A DNA stretch of 64,000 nucleotides from JAGXTF01 sp038317095 (lineage in GTDB: Bacteria; Bacteroidota; Bacteroidia; NS11-12g; UBA955). The stretch's first letter is position 1, and the number at the start of each line of letters is the position of its first letter. The position numbers were made by a program, and so were the translations under genes. Below, piece by piece: positions 51,979-62,089 of the stretch. The stretch covers positions 44,931 through 108,930 of the forward strand of contig JBBQBB010000002.1 in the NCBI GenBank assembly GCA_038317095.1, given 5' to 3'. The notes beneath the pieces are model-generated. The model was given only the letters and a program-made list of their open reading frames with translations, had not been told where the DNA came from and searched no databases.

Positions 51979-54438
51979 TTACCAAGAATTGTCTCTGCGG
52001 TCAAAAAATTCTACGTTGATTCTAAATCCATAGATGGGTTTTTGGTAAATATTTGAAAAACCCACACAATAATAAATGCCAATTTTTGCCTTTTCCCTCC
52101 AAAAGCGAACCATCTTGTCTATACCGCCATATACCTCATAAAACAACATGTTTCTTCTTTCAGGTGCATACAAAATACTCGTACCTACTGATTCACGTAT
52201 TTTTAACAATTTAAATCCAGGTATTTTATTTATAATGGCTCCATTAAATTGGTGTCTATAATGGACTTCATAAAACCTTTTAAATGTTTGAAATGTGCTA
52301 TCCAATGTTTGATAACCCAACATGGGTGGAACAAAAATCAACAAATCTCCCCCGCCCCTGCGGTGATAGCGATAATCGATAATGCTTAAATTCTTACGAC
52401 TTAAAAAGCTACCCGAAATCATCCGCAATTCACTTCTTCCCATCAACCCTAAATTGGCGGTGTAATCTATACCAAATTCTAATTTTGTGTAGTCAATAGT
52501 GGTGCCAAAAACTCCAGGAACTGCCTTGCTTAAGGTCATTGTAAAAGTTGGCCATCGACTGCCTAGAATTACCTTCTGCTTGGGTTCTCTTATGTACTTT
52601 TGGAAAGGGGTATAACTTAAATTTATGGAGGCAAAAAGGGCGCGATGGCTTTTAAATGAAGAGGGCGTATTGTTTTCTACAAAACTGTCTGCGAATTTAT
52701 CAAACTTTAATCTAGACAAATCCTGTCTGTCACTAAATTCACCCTGCACTCGTAAAAACAAACCGTTTACAACTTCATGCCTATGATACAATGTAATATG
52801 GTTATGCAAATAATAGTTGTTTCTTCTTACAATATCCAAAAGTGCGGAATTTGAATTGATTAAATTAAAACTTCTGCCAACCGTCAAATAAATTAAGGAA
52901 CGCTTGTAAGGGTTATACAACGTGCTGAAAACCAATGATCCTTGAATATTCTTGTTGTTAATTCCGTAACTTAAATTCTCTACAAAATTAATTTCTTTTT
53001 TGTTTGGATATGTTTTTTGCAATGTATTCCACAATACAATTCTTGTACCCCCTGGCCAAAAAGGTTGCACGGTGAGCCACAAGGGTTGGAATCCCAAATT
53101 CAATCCTTTTTTTCTATTTTGATAATCTTGGCCTTTGAGAACTATTTTTTTAAATGTTATTTTGTTGGTAACCTTTTCCATACTGTCCAAATAAACATCG
53201 CTATTTAATACCCTTTTAATACTGTCACTGCGGTTAATGAATTTCAATTCAGCGGTATTCAATGGCAAAGTTCTCTTTTTCTCCCAATACAAACTATCCC
53301 TATCATAGGCACTGTCGGCAGAACTGCCCACTTCTAATCCGAAATAATTTTTCGGAAACGTTTTATGCAATTCATATTGACTATAAGATGCAAATGTATA
53401 GCCCGTAAATTTACCTTTACCCGCTTTTGCAAAATAATCGAAACGCTGCGATTGAACGGTAAGGCTTGTATCGGCATGTAAGTTGTATTCTATGGCAGCG
53501 TTAAATTGATTGTATTCGTTCAGTTGATTTTTAGGAAACTGCACGTTAATTCTGTATATGTAAAATAAGGAATCTACCAGGTGAATTTCCCCACTGAAAA
53601 CTGAGTTTGAAACCAAACGTGGTTCCATTTTTATTTTTAATATTCGTCGCCCCAATTCATCTTTATAACTTCCCAAAAAATGAAATTTATAAGACAACAA
53701 TGCTGTATTGGCCAATGGAGATAATACAGGCATTTCACTGAGTGAATTGATTCGTACTAAATTTTGGTAAAAATTAAAATCCCCTTCGGTAGTGCTTAAA
53801 TAAAAGAGTCCATCCTTATCTCCTCTGATAGAAACGCCATCCTTGGTTTCCTTAATTTTGTATGGCGGCATAAAATCGCGGACCATATTGATTTCCGCCA
53901 TATTCCCAGAAATTTCATCTTTTGCCTTTTTCGCTTTGGTATTGTTTGAGTCTGAATGCCAAACATTTTTTACGGTTTTGGGCTTTTCATATTCTTCAAA
54001 CGCACGGATATAGATATGACAACTATTTGAAGGAAACTTTGAGCCCCAAAAATCTCTTTTAACAATTGCCTTTCGCATCATTTCTGGACCAGGGTCTTTA
54101 TACTTCGCAGTAATATTTACTTCATTGATTTGTTTCTGCAATGGCGGCAAAATTACATTTACCGTATCATTTTTATGGTTCAAAACCACCTTTACCCTTA
54201 CTTGCTGGTAGTTGGGATGAGAAAAAACAAGTTCATACTCTCCGCTTCTAAGCTCAAAAAAGAATTTTCCCAATACGTCCGTTTTGCCTACTATAGATCC
54301 GTTGGTGATAAATATATTGACTTCCGGAATGGGCGAATAACTGCTATCTGCTACCGCACCTGACACATTTAAAAACTGCCCAATGGCAAGGTTTAATGTG
54401 ACAAACATGGTAAACAATAACAGTAAGGCTCTTTTCAT
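51979..54438 (-). CDS. DUF5686-family outer membrane protein with carboxypeptidase-regulatory-like domain
   Basis: 819 residues. A signal peptide (about 1-20, ends LAIGQ) is followed by a carboxypeptidase-regulatory-like/CarbopepD domain (about 22-105: VSGAVADSSYSPIPEVNIFITN, GKFFFELRSGEYELVFSHPNYQ). The large DUF5686 region follows, with YIRAFEEYEKPK and FPKNQLNEYNQFNAAIEYN, and the C-terminal third looks like an outer-membrane barrel ending YGFRINVEFFDRRDNSW. The family is Bacteroidota-specific, surface-associated and functionally unassigned. ATG 54438 gives the signal peptide. Confidence 0.85.
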   Translation of the reverse strand: MKRALLLLFTMFVTLNLAIGQFLNVSGAVADSSYSPIPEVNIFITNGSIVGKTDVLGKFFFELRSGEYELVFSHPNYQQVRVKVVLNHKNDTVNVILPPLQKQINEVNITAKYKDPGPEMMRKAIVKRDFWGSKFPSNSCHIYIRAFEEYEKPKTVKNVWHSDSNNTKAKKAKDEISGNMAEINMVRDFMPPYKIKETKDGVSIRGDKDGLFYLSTTEGDFNFYQNLVRINSLSEMPVLSPLANTALLSYKFHFLGSYKDELGRRILKIKMEPRLVSNSVFSGEIHLVDSLFYIYRINVQFPKNQLNEYNQFNAAIEYNLHADTSLTVQSQRFDYFAKAGKGKFTGYTFASYSQYELHKTFPKNYFGLEVGSSADSAYDRDSLYWEKKRTLPLNTAELKFINRSDSIKRVLNSDVYLDSMEKVTNKITFKKIVLKGQDYQNRKKGLNLGFQPLWLTVQPFWPGGTRIVLWNTLQKTYPNKKEINFVENLSYGINNKNIQGSLVFSTLYNPYKRSLIYLTVGRSFNLINSNSALLDIVRRNNYYLHNHITLYHRHEVVNGLFLRVQGEFSDRQDLSRLKFDKFADSFVENNTPSSFKSHRALFASINLSYTPFQKYIREPKQKVILGSRWPTFTMTLSKAVPGVFGTTIDYTKLEFGIDYTANLGLMGRSELRMISGSFLSRKNLSIIDYRYHRRGGGDLLIFVPPMLGYQTLDSTFQTFKRFYEVHYRHQFNGAIINKIPGFKLLKIRESVGTSILYAPERRNMLFYEVYGGIDKMVRFWREKAKIGIYYCVGFSNIYQKPIYGFRINVEFFDRRDNSW

Positions 54439-54513
54439 TCTTATGCAAAAAACGGTTCTAGGATTCAAATGTTACAATATGCTCGGCTGAACACACTCAA
54501 TTAACGATTAAAA

Positions 54514-56073
54514 TTACTTTTTTCTTTTAATTCTTGTTTCAGTTTCTCCTCTTTTTTTGGGAAGACTTGCCACGACAAACGGTGCCTTAAATTCATTATT
54601 TGCAGGTCTATTCATTTCGTCCCATACAAATCCTTTCAATTTTTCCTTCTCTACAGGCAAATCTTCCATGGGATAAACATTGCCAACTGGGTTTCCGTAA
54701 AATCGCACATTCGAAACTCTCCCGGAATCCGTAAAAATTTTCATATTGCTGCATTCAGTGGCATTCGCAGAGGTAATTACACTGTCCTTTTCCTTAATGT
54801 AGTAAATACTCTTCCCTTCCCCTCTCACATATACCGATTTTAGCTTGTTGTCACTCCCAAAATTATTATCCATGTTTTGTCCTGAAATCTGGCTAAAGTG
54901 AAGGGTATCTTCTTTTATCGCCACGAAAGAATTTTGGCGCATTTCCATAGAAGCTATTTTGGAATTTCGCAATAGAATTCGAATCGTATCGGCATTCAAT
55001 CGGGTATTTTCGTTCCACAATACCGGTTTGCCGAAAAGCCTAAACATGCTATCTTCAACAACATACGCCATAGAATCGGATGTGCCACTAAATTCTGACC
55101 GCCACAGTCGAACTTTTCTGTAAGCGAGTAAAAATCTTTTATGCAGGGTAGTGTCATCCCGATAAATAAAAGTATCAGCCTTTAACATTAAACTGTCACC
55201 ATTTTTTTCATACTGCCTCGCCAACGGATTCCCAGTAACACGGGTATATTTTCGCTTTTTATCGTAATACCCTTTTTGGCCAAAAATTGTAATCCTTTGC
55301 TGCGTGTCTTTTACCCACAAATTTCCGCTTGCCTGCCCTATTCCCGAATTTTTATCAAAAGCCAAAGTATCTGCCCGAATGATATTCTCCTTAGACAACA
55401 AGGCTGCATTTTTTGTAAAATAAGATTTTCCAGATTTTCCGTTATATTCACCATAGTTGCACAATATGGTATTCTCCTCACTCTTGATTTCTGTATAGGT
55501 AAAAAAATAAGAGATTTGGCTCTCTGTATTGTGCTGTAATGTATCTGCTATTATCGTATAATCAGGATGTTTCAATACCACGTTTTTTCTAAAATAGAGC
55601 ATGTGCCTATTCGGGTTGTAACTGCCTGTGCCGCTGGTAAGGACCATTTCATTGTCTACAATTTTACCACCAGCACCATAGTACCCAATCTTGCTATCCG
55701 TATGGTATTGGAGCCATGGAGTGGTTAAAGTCATATCCTTGTCCACCAATTTTACGTTGCCAGATACAGTCGCTAATTTTTCTTTGCTGTTGAACGTTAA
55801 TGAATTTCCATTGATGCGAACCCCCTCTGAACTTAGAATCTCAACATTTCCAGTGCCAATCAGCTCTTCTTCAGTAGCATCATAATCAGCAATATCGCAG
55901 GTTACAGTGTTGCCGTTCTGTTCGAAACGAACCTTCTCCTCTAAATGCTGAAATTCTTTTCCACCCTTCTTCACCCCTTTCATTTTTCCCGCCGAAATGC
56001 TTATGGGTTGCGCAAATATTCCCGCCGCGCAGAAAAATAAGAATAAGGCTATTGTAATTTTAGAAAAATACAT
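54514..56073 (-). CDS. OstA-like lipopolysaccharide-transport protein
   Basis: 519 residues. A signal peptide (about 1-20, ends GIFAQ) is followed by repeated OstA/LptA-type strands, each with a 'D-x-a-x-y...G-x-v' pattern: CDIADYDATEEELIGTGNVE, RINGNSLTFNSKEKLATVSG, and RADTLAFDKNSGIGQASGNL. The beta-jellyroll stack of this kind carries lipid A-core between membranes in LptA and the N-terminus of LptD. It is longer than LptA and has no barrel, so it is the separate Bacteroidota OstA-like protein. ATG 56073 is preferred over an in-frame extension. It is divergent from tilS. Confidence 0.85.
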   Translation of the reverse strand: MYFSKITIALFLFFCAAGIFAQPISISAGKMKGVKKGGKEFQHLEEKVRFEQNGNTVTCDIADYDATEEELIGTGNVEILSSEGVRINGNSLTFNSKEKLATVSGNVKLVDKDMTLTTPWLQYHTDSKIGYYGAGGKIVDNEMVLTSGTGSYNPNRHMLYFRKNVVLKHPDYTIIADTLQHNTESQISYFFTYTEIKSEENTILCNYGEYNGKSGKSYFTKNAALLSKENIIRADTLAFDKNSGIGQASGNLWVKDTQQRITIFGQKGYYDKKRKYTRVTGNPLARQYEKNGDSLMLKADTFIYRDDTTLHKRFLLAYRKVRLWRSEFSGTSDSMAYVVEDSMFRLFGKPVLWNENTRLNADTIRILLRNSKIASMEMRQNSFVAIKEDTLHFSQISGQNMDNNFGSDNKLKSVYVRGEGKSIYYIKEKDSVITSANATECSNMKIFTDSGRVSNVRFYGNPVGNVYPMEDLPVEKEKLKGFVWDEMNRPANNEFKAPFVVASLPKKRGETETRIKRKK

Positions 56074-56130
56074 CGATGACTTTGAATTTGCAAAAAACGT
56101 GCTAAAATGCAGAATTCCCAAGCCCAAAGA

Positions 56131-56160
56131 TTGTACTTGCTTTTACTTTGGGTAATTTTG
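56131..56160 (+). promoter_or_regulatory. Promoter of tilS
   Basis: TTG (56131-56133), a 19-base spacer and TAATTTTG (56153-56160), ending 20 bases before ATG 56180. Confidence 0.65.
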
Positions 56161-56179
56161 CCCAACTAGCAACAGGCAT

Positions 56180-57508
56180 ATGGAACTAAAATTAAAACAG
56201 TATATGGAATCTTTGGGTGTTATGCCGTCCAATGGTAAGATACTTGTTGCATGCAGTGGTGGGCTCGATTCTTCGGTCTTGGTGCATATGCTTTATAAGC
56301 TTAATTATAAAACAGCACTGGCTCATGTAAATTTTGGTTTAAGACCAGATGAAAATTCCCGTGAGATTCAAAAATTAAACGAACTGGCTGAAAAATTAAA
56401 TTTAGAATTACACATCTATGAACCCAAAACCCTTGAATATGCGAATGAAAATGGGCTATCCATCCAAATGGCGGCCCGAGAACTGCGCTATTCCTTTTTT
56501 GAAACACTTTTACAGGCCAATGAATATGCTTTTTTAGCTACAGCGCATCAAGCGGATGACAATTTGGAAAATTTTTTTATTTACACCCTTCGGGGCAACA
56601 TGAATGCGGCATATGGCGGAATTGCATTAAAAAACAAAAAACTAATACGCCCCTTATTGCCTTTTTCACGCGAAGAGATTTTGAATTATGCCGGTATTGA
56701 GAAGATAAGTTGGTGCGAAGATTCATCGAATGAAAAAGACGATTACTTGCGTAACCGTGTGAGACATCATATCCTACCGGGTATTAAGTTTTACTATCCA
56801 AATGTTCTCCAAGATTACTATGCCCTTTCCCAAGATTTCTCCAATTGGCTGTATCATTTGCATGCGCAATGCCAGCAATTTTTAGAAAAACATTCTACGT
56901 ATGATGCAGGTGAAATTACCTTCATTCCGTATTCTATGAAAGAAAATAAATTATTTATTCCTGCTATGAATTATTTATTCAAAACATATGGATTTTCAAA
57001 ACAAAATATTTCAGACATAATTCAAAGTAAAAAAATCGGAGCCGCATTTCATAGCTCCAAAAGGAGTATTTTTGTAGAGAGAAAAGGCCTAAAACTCCAA
57101 AACCCATCCGTGAATCAACATCCAATCCTGCAAAACATAGAATTTAAAGACTTGCCTAAAACCATTCGTTTTGGGAAGTTTAAAATCAAAATAAAAATCT
57201 TAGACGCTTTTGAACAAATAAATATGGATAAAGGCTGGTTTTTCGATACAAAAAATATGCGATTCCCCATACAAGTTCGTTCCTATGCGCAGGGAGATCG
57301 AATGACACTATTTGGCTTGGATGGAACCAAAAAGGTAAGCGACATTTTGATAGACAACAAAGTCGAAAATCTTGAAAAACCTTTAATTCCAATTTTATCT
57401 GATGAGAATTCTATATTTGGACTCATTCCTTACAGAAGGAGCAAGCTTTTCGTGGTTACAGACAATACCCTTTCGACGCTTCATGTAGATTGGTCGAAGA
57501 GTGAATAA
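56180..57508 (+). CDS. tilS: tRNA(Ile)-lysidine synthetase
   Basis: Modifies cytidine 34 of the CAU-anticodon tRNA(Ile) to lysidine, which is essential for AUA decoding. 442 residues. The ATP PP-loop is ILVACSGGLDSSVLVHML (about 21-38). Further N-terminal-domain hallmarks are ALAHVNFGLRPDENSREI, AARELRYSFFE, TAHQADDNLENFFI and WCEDSSNEKDDYLRNRVRHHILP. The C-terminal domain (about 330-440) follows with RSYAQGDRMTLFGLDGTKKVSDILID. The length suits the full-length type. Confidence 0.95.
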   Translation: MELKLKQYMESLGVMPSNGKILVACSGGLDSSVLVHMLYKLNYKTALAHVNFGLRPDENSREIQKLNELAEKLNLELHIYEPKTLEYANENGLSIQMAARELRYSFFETLLQANEYAFLATAHQADDNLENFFIYTLRGNMNAAYGGIALKNKKLIRPLLPFSREEILNYAGIEKISWCEDSSNEKDDYLRNRVRHHILPGIKFYYPNVLQDYYALSQDFSNWLYHLHAQCQQFLEKHSTYDAGEITFIPYSMKENKLFIPAMNYLFKTYGFSKQNISDIIQSKKIGAAFHSSKRSIFVERKGLKLQNPSVNQHPILQNIEFKDLPKTIRFGKFKIKIKILDAFEQINMDKGWFFDTKNMRFPIQVRSYAQGDRMTLFGLDGTKKVSDILIDNKVENLEKPLIPILSDENSIFGLIPYRRSKLFVVTDNTLSTLHVDWSKSE

Positions 57509-57525
57509 ATATTCATTGTAAACCC

Positions 57526-57533
57526 TAAATTTG
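57526..57533 (+). promoter_or_regulatory. -7 element of the nucleotidyltransferase gene
   Basis: TAAATTTG fits TAnnTTTG, 12 bases before ATG 57545. No -33 TTG at the right distance. Confidence 0.45.
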
Positions 57534-57544
57534 CGATTCACATT

Positions 57545-58546
57545 ATGAAAGCAATTATTCCTGTTGCTGGCATCGGAAGCAGGTTAAAACCACACACGCA
57601 TACCCAGCCGAAATCACTCATTCCAGTGGCAGGGAAACCTATTTTAGGTCATATCATGGACAGTTTAAAGCAGGCTGGAGTCAATGAGTTTGTCTTTATC
57701 ATCGGCTATTTGGGCGATAAAATTGAACAGTATATTTCCCAAAACCACAAAGATTGCAAATCTACATTCGTAATTCAAACTCTAGGCAAAGGCATTGGGC
57801 ATGCAATTTGGCTTGCCAAAAACGAATTTGCAGACAACGAACCTATCTTGATCGTATTGGGCGATACCATATTTGAGGCAAATTTAGCCAAGGTACTTAA
57901 AAGCAATAACAGCAGTTTGGGGGTAAAAAAGGTTGAAGATCCCCGTCTCTTCGGCGTTGCAGAATTGGACGAAAATGGAAAAATAACCCACCTGGCAGAA
58001 AAACCGAGTATCCCTAAGTCAAACCTTGCATTGGTAGGACTTTACTATATTTTGGAAAGCAAAATCCTCAAAGATTGTTTGGCATTTAACATTGAAAACG
58101 AAATAAAAACGCAAAACGAGTTTCACTTAACCGACGCCTTGCAGTGCATGATTGATAAAGGGGTAAATTTTGAAACTTTTCAAGTGGAAAGTTGGTTTGA
58201 TTGTGGAAAGCGCGAAGTGATACTTCAAACCAACCGAAACCTTTTAAAAAATCAGGTAGCGGCAAAATTACCAGACCATATTCTGAATGGAAATATCATT
58301 GTTCCCCCGGTTTATATTTCTCCAAGGGCCAAAATTCAAAATAGCATCATAGGGCCTGACGTAAGTATTGGAGACGATGCCATCATTTCGCGCTGTATTG
58401 TAAAAAATAGCATCATAGGGCAACACGCAGAATTGCACAGTGCAATTCTAGAAAACTCACTCATCGGTAGCGATTCTACGTTAATTGGCGCAGTGCACAG
58501 TTTAAATATTGGGGACAGCGCAGAAATTAATTTACGCGACAGTTAA
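57545..58546 (+). CDS. Sugar-phosphate nucleotidyltransferase with left-handed beta-helix domain
   Basis: Makes an NDP-sugar from a sugar-1-phosphate. 333 residues. The nucleotidyltransferase domain starts KAIIPVAGIGSRLKPHTHTQPKSL (G-x-G-x-R-L-x-P and the PK-x-L lysine), then VLGDTIFEANL and EKPSIPKSNLALVGLYY. The C-terminal third has hexapeptide repeats (SIIGPDVSIGDDAIISRCIV, SIIGQHAELHSAILENSLIG) forming a left-handed helix. This resembles glucose-1-phosphate thymidylyltransferase/GlmU-like enzymes. The stop overlaps the murF-alr ATG by one base, so cell-wall precursor supply is a plausible link. Confidence 0.85.
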   Translation: MKAIIPVAGIGSRLKPHTHTQPKSLIPVAGKPILGHIMDSLKQAGVNEFVFIIGYLGDKIEQYISQNHKDCKSTFVIQTLGKGIGHAIWLAKNEFADNEPILIVLGDTIFEANLAKVLKSNNSSLGVKKVEDPRLFGVAELDENGKITHLAEKPSIPKSNLALVGLYYILESKILKDCLAFNIENEIKTQNEFHLTDALQCMIDKGVNFETFQVESWFDCGKREVILQTNRNLLKNQVAAKLPDHILNGNIIVPPVYISPRAKIQNSIIGPDVSIGDDAIISRCIVKNSIIGQHAELHSAILENSLIGSDSTLIGAVHSLNIGDSAEINLRDS

Positions 58547-61002
58547 TGTATTACTCACTCGCAGAAATTCAAAATATTACCAGTGATGAGCTTTCACTAA
58601 AGAATGACAATTCTGTTATAACCGCCGTTGAATTTGATTCAAGGCGCCCGGTGAATTCAACCCACACTTTATTTTTTTGCCTGCGGGGAAAATCTAGATC
58701 AGGCAACCAATTTGTGGCAGATGCTTACAAAAAAGGTATCCGCAATTTTGTGGTAGAAAAACCTTTCGACACAGTTATTTATCCAGATGCGAATTTTATT
58801 TTTTCTGAAAACCCACTGTTGTCTTTACAAAAGTTAGCGGCGTTCCACAGATCTAAATTTACTGGACCGGTTGTTGGTATTACAGGTAGCAACGGAAAAA
58901 CAATTGTTAAAGAGTGGCTTTATAATTTGCTAAAAAGCGACTTCAATATACACAGAAGTCCTCGCAGTTTTAACAGCGGATTGGGTGTGGCTATTTCGCT
59001 TTTGGGCATTGAAAAAGAAAATAATTTTGCATTGATTGAAGCAGGCATTTCGGCGCCTGGTGAAATGCAAATTCTTGAGAATATGATTCGTCCATCCCTT
59101 GGAATCATTACCCACCTTGGAGCTGCGCATGATGAAAATTTTTCAGACCGGAATGTTAAAGCCATTGAAAAAGTAACTCTTTTTGAAAATGCCGATGTCA
59201 TTGTTTATCCGCACGATTCGTACGAAATACGGCAAGCAATCCAAAATTTGAAGGCCAATAAACCGCTGATTAAAACCATAAGTTGGGGAAAAAAAGAAGG
59301 TTCTAATTTTAGAATTATTGGCAATATAATCGACAAATACCAGTCCGTTTTATCCTTTGTTCACCGTGGAACCGAACACCAAATTAAAATACCGTTCGTT
59401 GATGAAGCATCCCTCGAAAACACAATGACTTGTTTGTGCACGTTAGCAGCATTCGAACGCTGGGACGAGCAACATATTGAAGCATTTCAACATTTAACCA
59501 TGCTCGAAAATCGGTTGTCTTTTTTTGAAGGTAAAAATGGAAATTATATCGTCAACGACAGTTATTCAAATGACATAGATAGCCTTCAAGTTGCGCTTGA
59601 TTTTTTTCAACGTCAGCAACCGGATATGCCCAATTTGGTAATACTTTCAGACCTTGAACAATCTGAAAAAGACAAACCTAAACTATACACCAAAGTTGCA
59701 GATATACTTAAAGAAAATAAAATTCAAGAATTGTATTTGGTAGGCAGTGAAATAGAAAATAACCGCAGTGTATTCAACAATTTTTCAGTAACTTTTTTTA
59801 AGGATTCTGAATCTCTGTTGAATTCTGGAATCCTGGGCCAAATACATAATAAATCGATATTGATAAAGGGAGCACGCAGTTTTAAACTTGAAAATGTAGT
59901 CGCATTGTTGCGTAAACAAATGCACCAAACTGTAATGCAAATTGATTTAAACGCCGTTCGGAATAATTTTAATTATTTTCGCAATTTATGCGACCCTAGT
60001 ACCAAAATTATGGCCATGGTGAAGGCTTTCGGTTATGGCAGCGGATCGTTCGAAGCCGCGCGAACCTTACAGTTTATGGGTGCAGATTACCTGGCAGTTG
60101 CGTACACCGATGAAGGCGTATCTTTGCGAAAAGCAGGAATAACCATGCCAGTTATGGTGATGAATTGTGGTGTAGAAGATATCCAAACATTGCAAGAAAA
60201 CAACTTAGAACCAGTTATTTTTAATGAAGAGGGTATTAGGGATTTCGCAGCAGGCGGTTTCGACCTAAATGTTCACATTGAAGTGGATACAGGCATGCAC
60301 AGGTTGGGTTTTGATGCAGGAAATATTTTAAAAAGTTTTGAATCCTTTCCTAGCCAATTGAAGGTTCAATCCGTATTTTCACATCTCTCTGCTAGCGAAG
60401 CAGAACATCATGATGTATTTACACATTTGCAAATACAAACATTTAGAATTGTATGTACAAATATTGAAAAGTTGCTGGGTTATTCGTTTATTAAACACAT
60501 AGCAAATACAGGTGCTATTTTCCGTTTTCCAGATGCTATACTGGATATGGTTCGGCTTGGCATAGGTATGTATGGCATTGATCCATCGGGCTTGTCTAAC
60601 CCTAATTTAGAAGTTGTGGCTACCTTGAAAACACATATTAGTCAATTGCGAAAAGTAGATGCCGGAGATAGTGTAGGTTATTCTCGCAAATCCATAACGT
60701 CCAAAGACCGATTGATAGCTACGTTGCCCATAGGATATGCCGATGGATTTTGGCGACGGATGGGCAATGGCAATGGATCGGTAATTATTCGTGGCAAACA
60801 AGCACCGCTAGTAGGCAATATTTGTATGGATATGTGCATGGCTGATGTTACGGATATCGATTGCAAAGAAGGCGATGAAGTTGAAATTTTTGGGAAGCAG
60901 CAACGCGTTGAAAAAGTTGCGGAAGCTTGCGACACCATATCTTATGAAATTCTTACTTCAGTTTCGCAGCGGGTAAGACGCGAGTATGTGGGTGAGAATT
61001 GA
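58546..61002 (+). CDS. Bifunctional MurF (UDP-MurNAc-pentapeptide synthetase) - alanine racemase fusion
   Basis: 818 residues, two peptidoglycan enzymes in one chain. Residues 1 to about 455 are MurF, with ITGSNGKTIVKEWLYNLL (ATP P-loop), HRSPRSFNSGLGVAISLL, LIEAGISAPGEMQILENMI and NDSYSNDIDSLQVAL. From about 463 on is the alanine racemase: QIDLNAVRNNFNYFRNL, MAMVKAFGYGSGSFE with the PLP Lys, VHIEVDTGMHRLGF, LGIGMYGIDP and VGYSRKS. L-alanine racemised by the C-terminal half supplies D-Ala for the D-Ala-D-Ala that MurF adds. The fusion is standard in Bacteroidota. Confidence 0.95.
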   Translation: MYYSLAEIQNITSDELSLKNDNSVITAVEFDSRRPVNSTHTLFFCLRGKSRSGNQFVADAYKKGIRNFVVEKPFDTVIYPDANFIFSENPLLSLQKLAAFHRSKFTGPVVGITGSNGKTIVKEWLYNLLKSDFNIHRSPRSFNSGLGVAISLLGIEKENNFALIEAGISAPGEMQILENMIRPSLGIITHLGAAHDENFSDRNVKAIEKVTLFENADVIVYPHDSYEIRQAIQNLKANKPLIKTISWGKKEGSNFRIIGNIIDKYQSVLSFVHRGTEHQIKIPFVDEASLENTMTCLCTLAAFERWDEQHIEAFQHLTMLENRLSFFEGKNGNYIVNDSYSNDIDSLQVALDFFQRQQPDMPNLVILSDLEQSEKDKPKLYTKVADILKENKIQELYLVGSEIENNRSVFNNFSVTFFKDSESLLNSGILGQIHNKSILIKGARSFKLENVVALLRKQMHQTVMQIDLNAVRNNFNYFRNLCDPSTKIMAMVKAFGYGSGSFEAARTLQFMGADYLAVAYTDEGVSLRKAGITMPVMVMNCGVEDIQTLQENNLEPVIFNEEGIRDFAAGGFDLNVHIEVDTGMHRLGFDAGNILKSFESFPSQLKVQSVFSHLSASEAEHHDVFTHLQIQTFRIVCTNIEKLLGYSFIKHIANTGAIFRFPDAILDMVRLGIGMYGIDPSGLSNPNLEVVATLKTHISQLRKVDAGDSVGYSRKSITSKDRLIATLPIGYADGFWRRMGNGNGSVIIRGKQAPLVGNICMDMCMADVTDIDCKEGDEVEIFGKQQRVEKVAEACDTISYEILTSVSQRVRREYVGEN

Positions 61003-61183
61003 TTCTTCGGCGAGCCAAATTATTGCGGTTTAGTTTTTAATACATTGCATATATTTTAAACTTATAATAAATACCTTGCAAAATAAATTAGATAGTTCCA
61101 GAATACGGCTGCGTCATTGTAAAGGCTATCGTGTTTTTAAGCGCAATGCTTTGCCAATTCTGGTGGTGGCAAAAAACAAAAAA

Positions 61184-61203
61184 CCCTGGTTTGGCGACCA
61201 GGG
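61184..61203 (-). terminator. Terminator of the DUF3108 gene
   Basis: CCCTGGT and ACCAGGG form a 7-bp stem with a six-base loop; on the minus strand it is followed by T-rich TTTTTTGTTTTTT, 70 bases after the stop at 61274. Confidence 0.8.
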
Positions 61204-61273
61204 CTTCTTTAGAAAGGGAACACAAAAGTGTTGTTTTTAAGTTTAGATTTATATTCAATCAAAACCCAAAATC

Positions 61274-62089
61274 TTATTTTTTCACCAAAGCGGTGAAAGG
61301 ATTTTTCAAATTCTCATAGCTGGTAATATCCACTTTAATACTGCCTACTTTAATGGCTGTTTGTATGCGAATTGGCATTTTGTTTAGGTCGTCACTCACC
61401 CATATGGTCATGTCATTGGAGCTTTTAAAAACACGGTCTACCACTAACTTTGGACGCAATTTTATGCATTTTACTTTACCTAAATCCGTACTTATGGTTT
61501 CTTTTCCAATGTAAGCAAAATTTAAATTGTATACTTTATTGTCTAAATAAACATCAATGGGAAATAATTGATTTACTGTTGCTTTTGAGAAATCGAGGTT
61601 TCTTGTGTAAAACAATGCACTTGCTATGTCTTGCGTATAGGTAGGAATCGACATTTCGCCATCGCTGTTGCGCATTTTCTTTTTTTCTTGCATATAAATG
61701 GCAAGGTCTTCGTCGTAATATTTGTTTTCACGAACGGTTTTGGCATATCGCACTGGCGCCAATGATTCTTGGTCTATCCAGCTCTGAAATTTATCACGAA
61801 CTTTGTATGCCCAATCAAAACTTTTTAGGGTTTCGCCTTCGCAATGCACAGAATAAGCATTTCTTCCTCCAATATTGGAAACGGCGGCATCTACAGACAT
61901 GGTAATGTTTGCAGCGTGTATGAGGCCGTAATGCGCGCGAAATTTAATTTTTTCACCTTCTTTAAAAGCGGTGTTGGTCAATTTACGCAGTGTGCTCGTT
62001 TTGTTATCCGGTTGCTCCATCTGGGTAAATGACATTGCTGCAATTGCCAAAATTGCTGCAGACGTGGTAATAATGATGTTCTTTTTCAT
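61274..62089 (-). CDS. DUF3108-family secreted protein
   Basis: 271 residues with a signal-type N-terminus (KNIIITTSAAILAIAAMSF). The DUF3108 region spans about 45-265: FKEGEKIKFRAHYGLIHAANITM at the front, DKFQSWIDQESLAPVRYAKTVREN, then LGKVKCIKLRPKLV and MTIWVSDDLNKMPIRIQTAIKVG. The fold is a beta-sandwich/cup of unknown function, thought to be periplasmic. A clear terminator follows at 61184, and the gene is monocistronic. Confidence 0.88.
   Translation of the reverse strand: MKKNIIITTSAAILAIAAMSFTQMEQPDNKTSTLRKLTNTAFKEGEKIKFRAHYGLIHAANITMSVDAAVSNIGGRNAYSVHCEGETLKSFDWAYKVRDKFQSWIDQESLAPVRYAKTVRENKYYDEDLAIYMQEKKKMRNSDGEMSIPTYTQDIASALFYTRNLDFSKATVNQLFPIDVYLDNKVYNLNFAYIGKETISTDLGKVKCIKLRPKLVVDRVFKSSNDMTIWVSDDLNKMPIRIQTAIKVGSIKVDITSYENLKNPFTALVKK

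Noticed and set aside
58546..61002. MurF-Alr fusion as a novelty
   Set aside because: It is a known standard fusion in the phylum.
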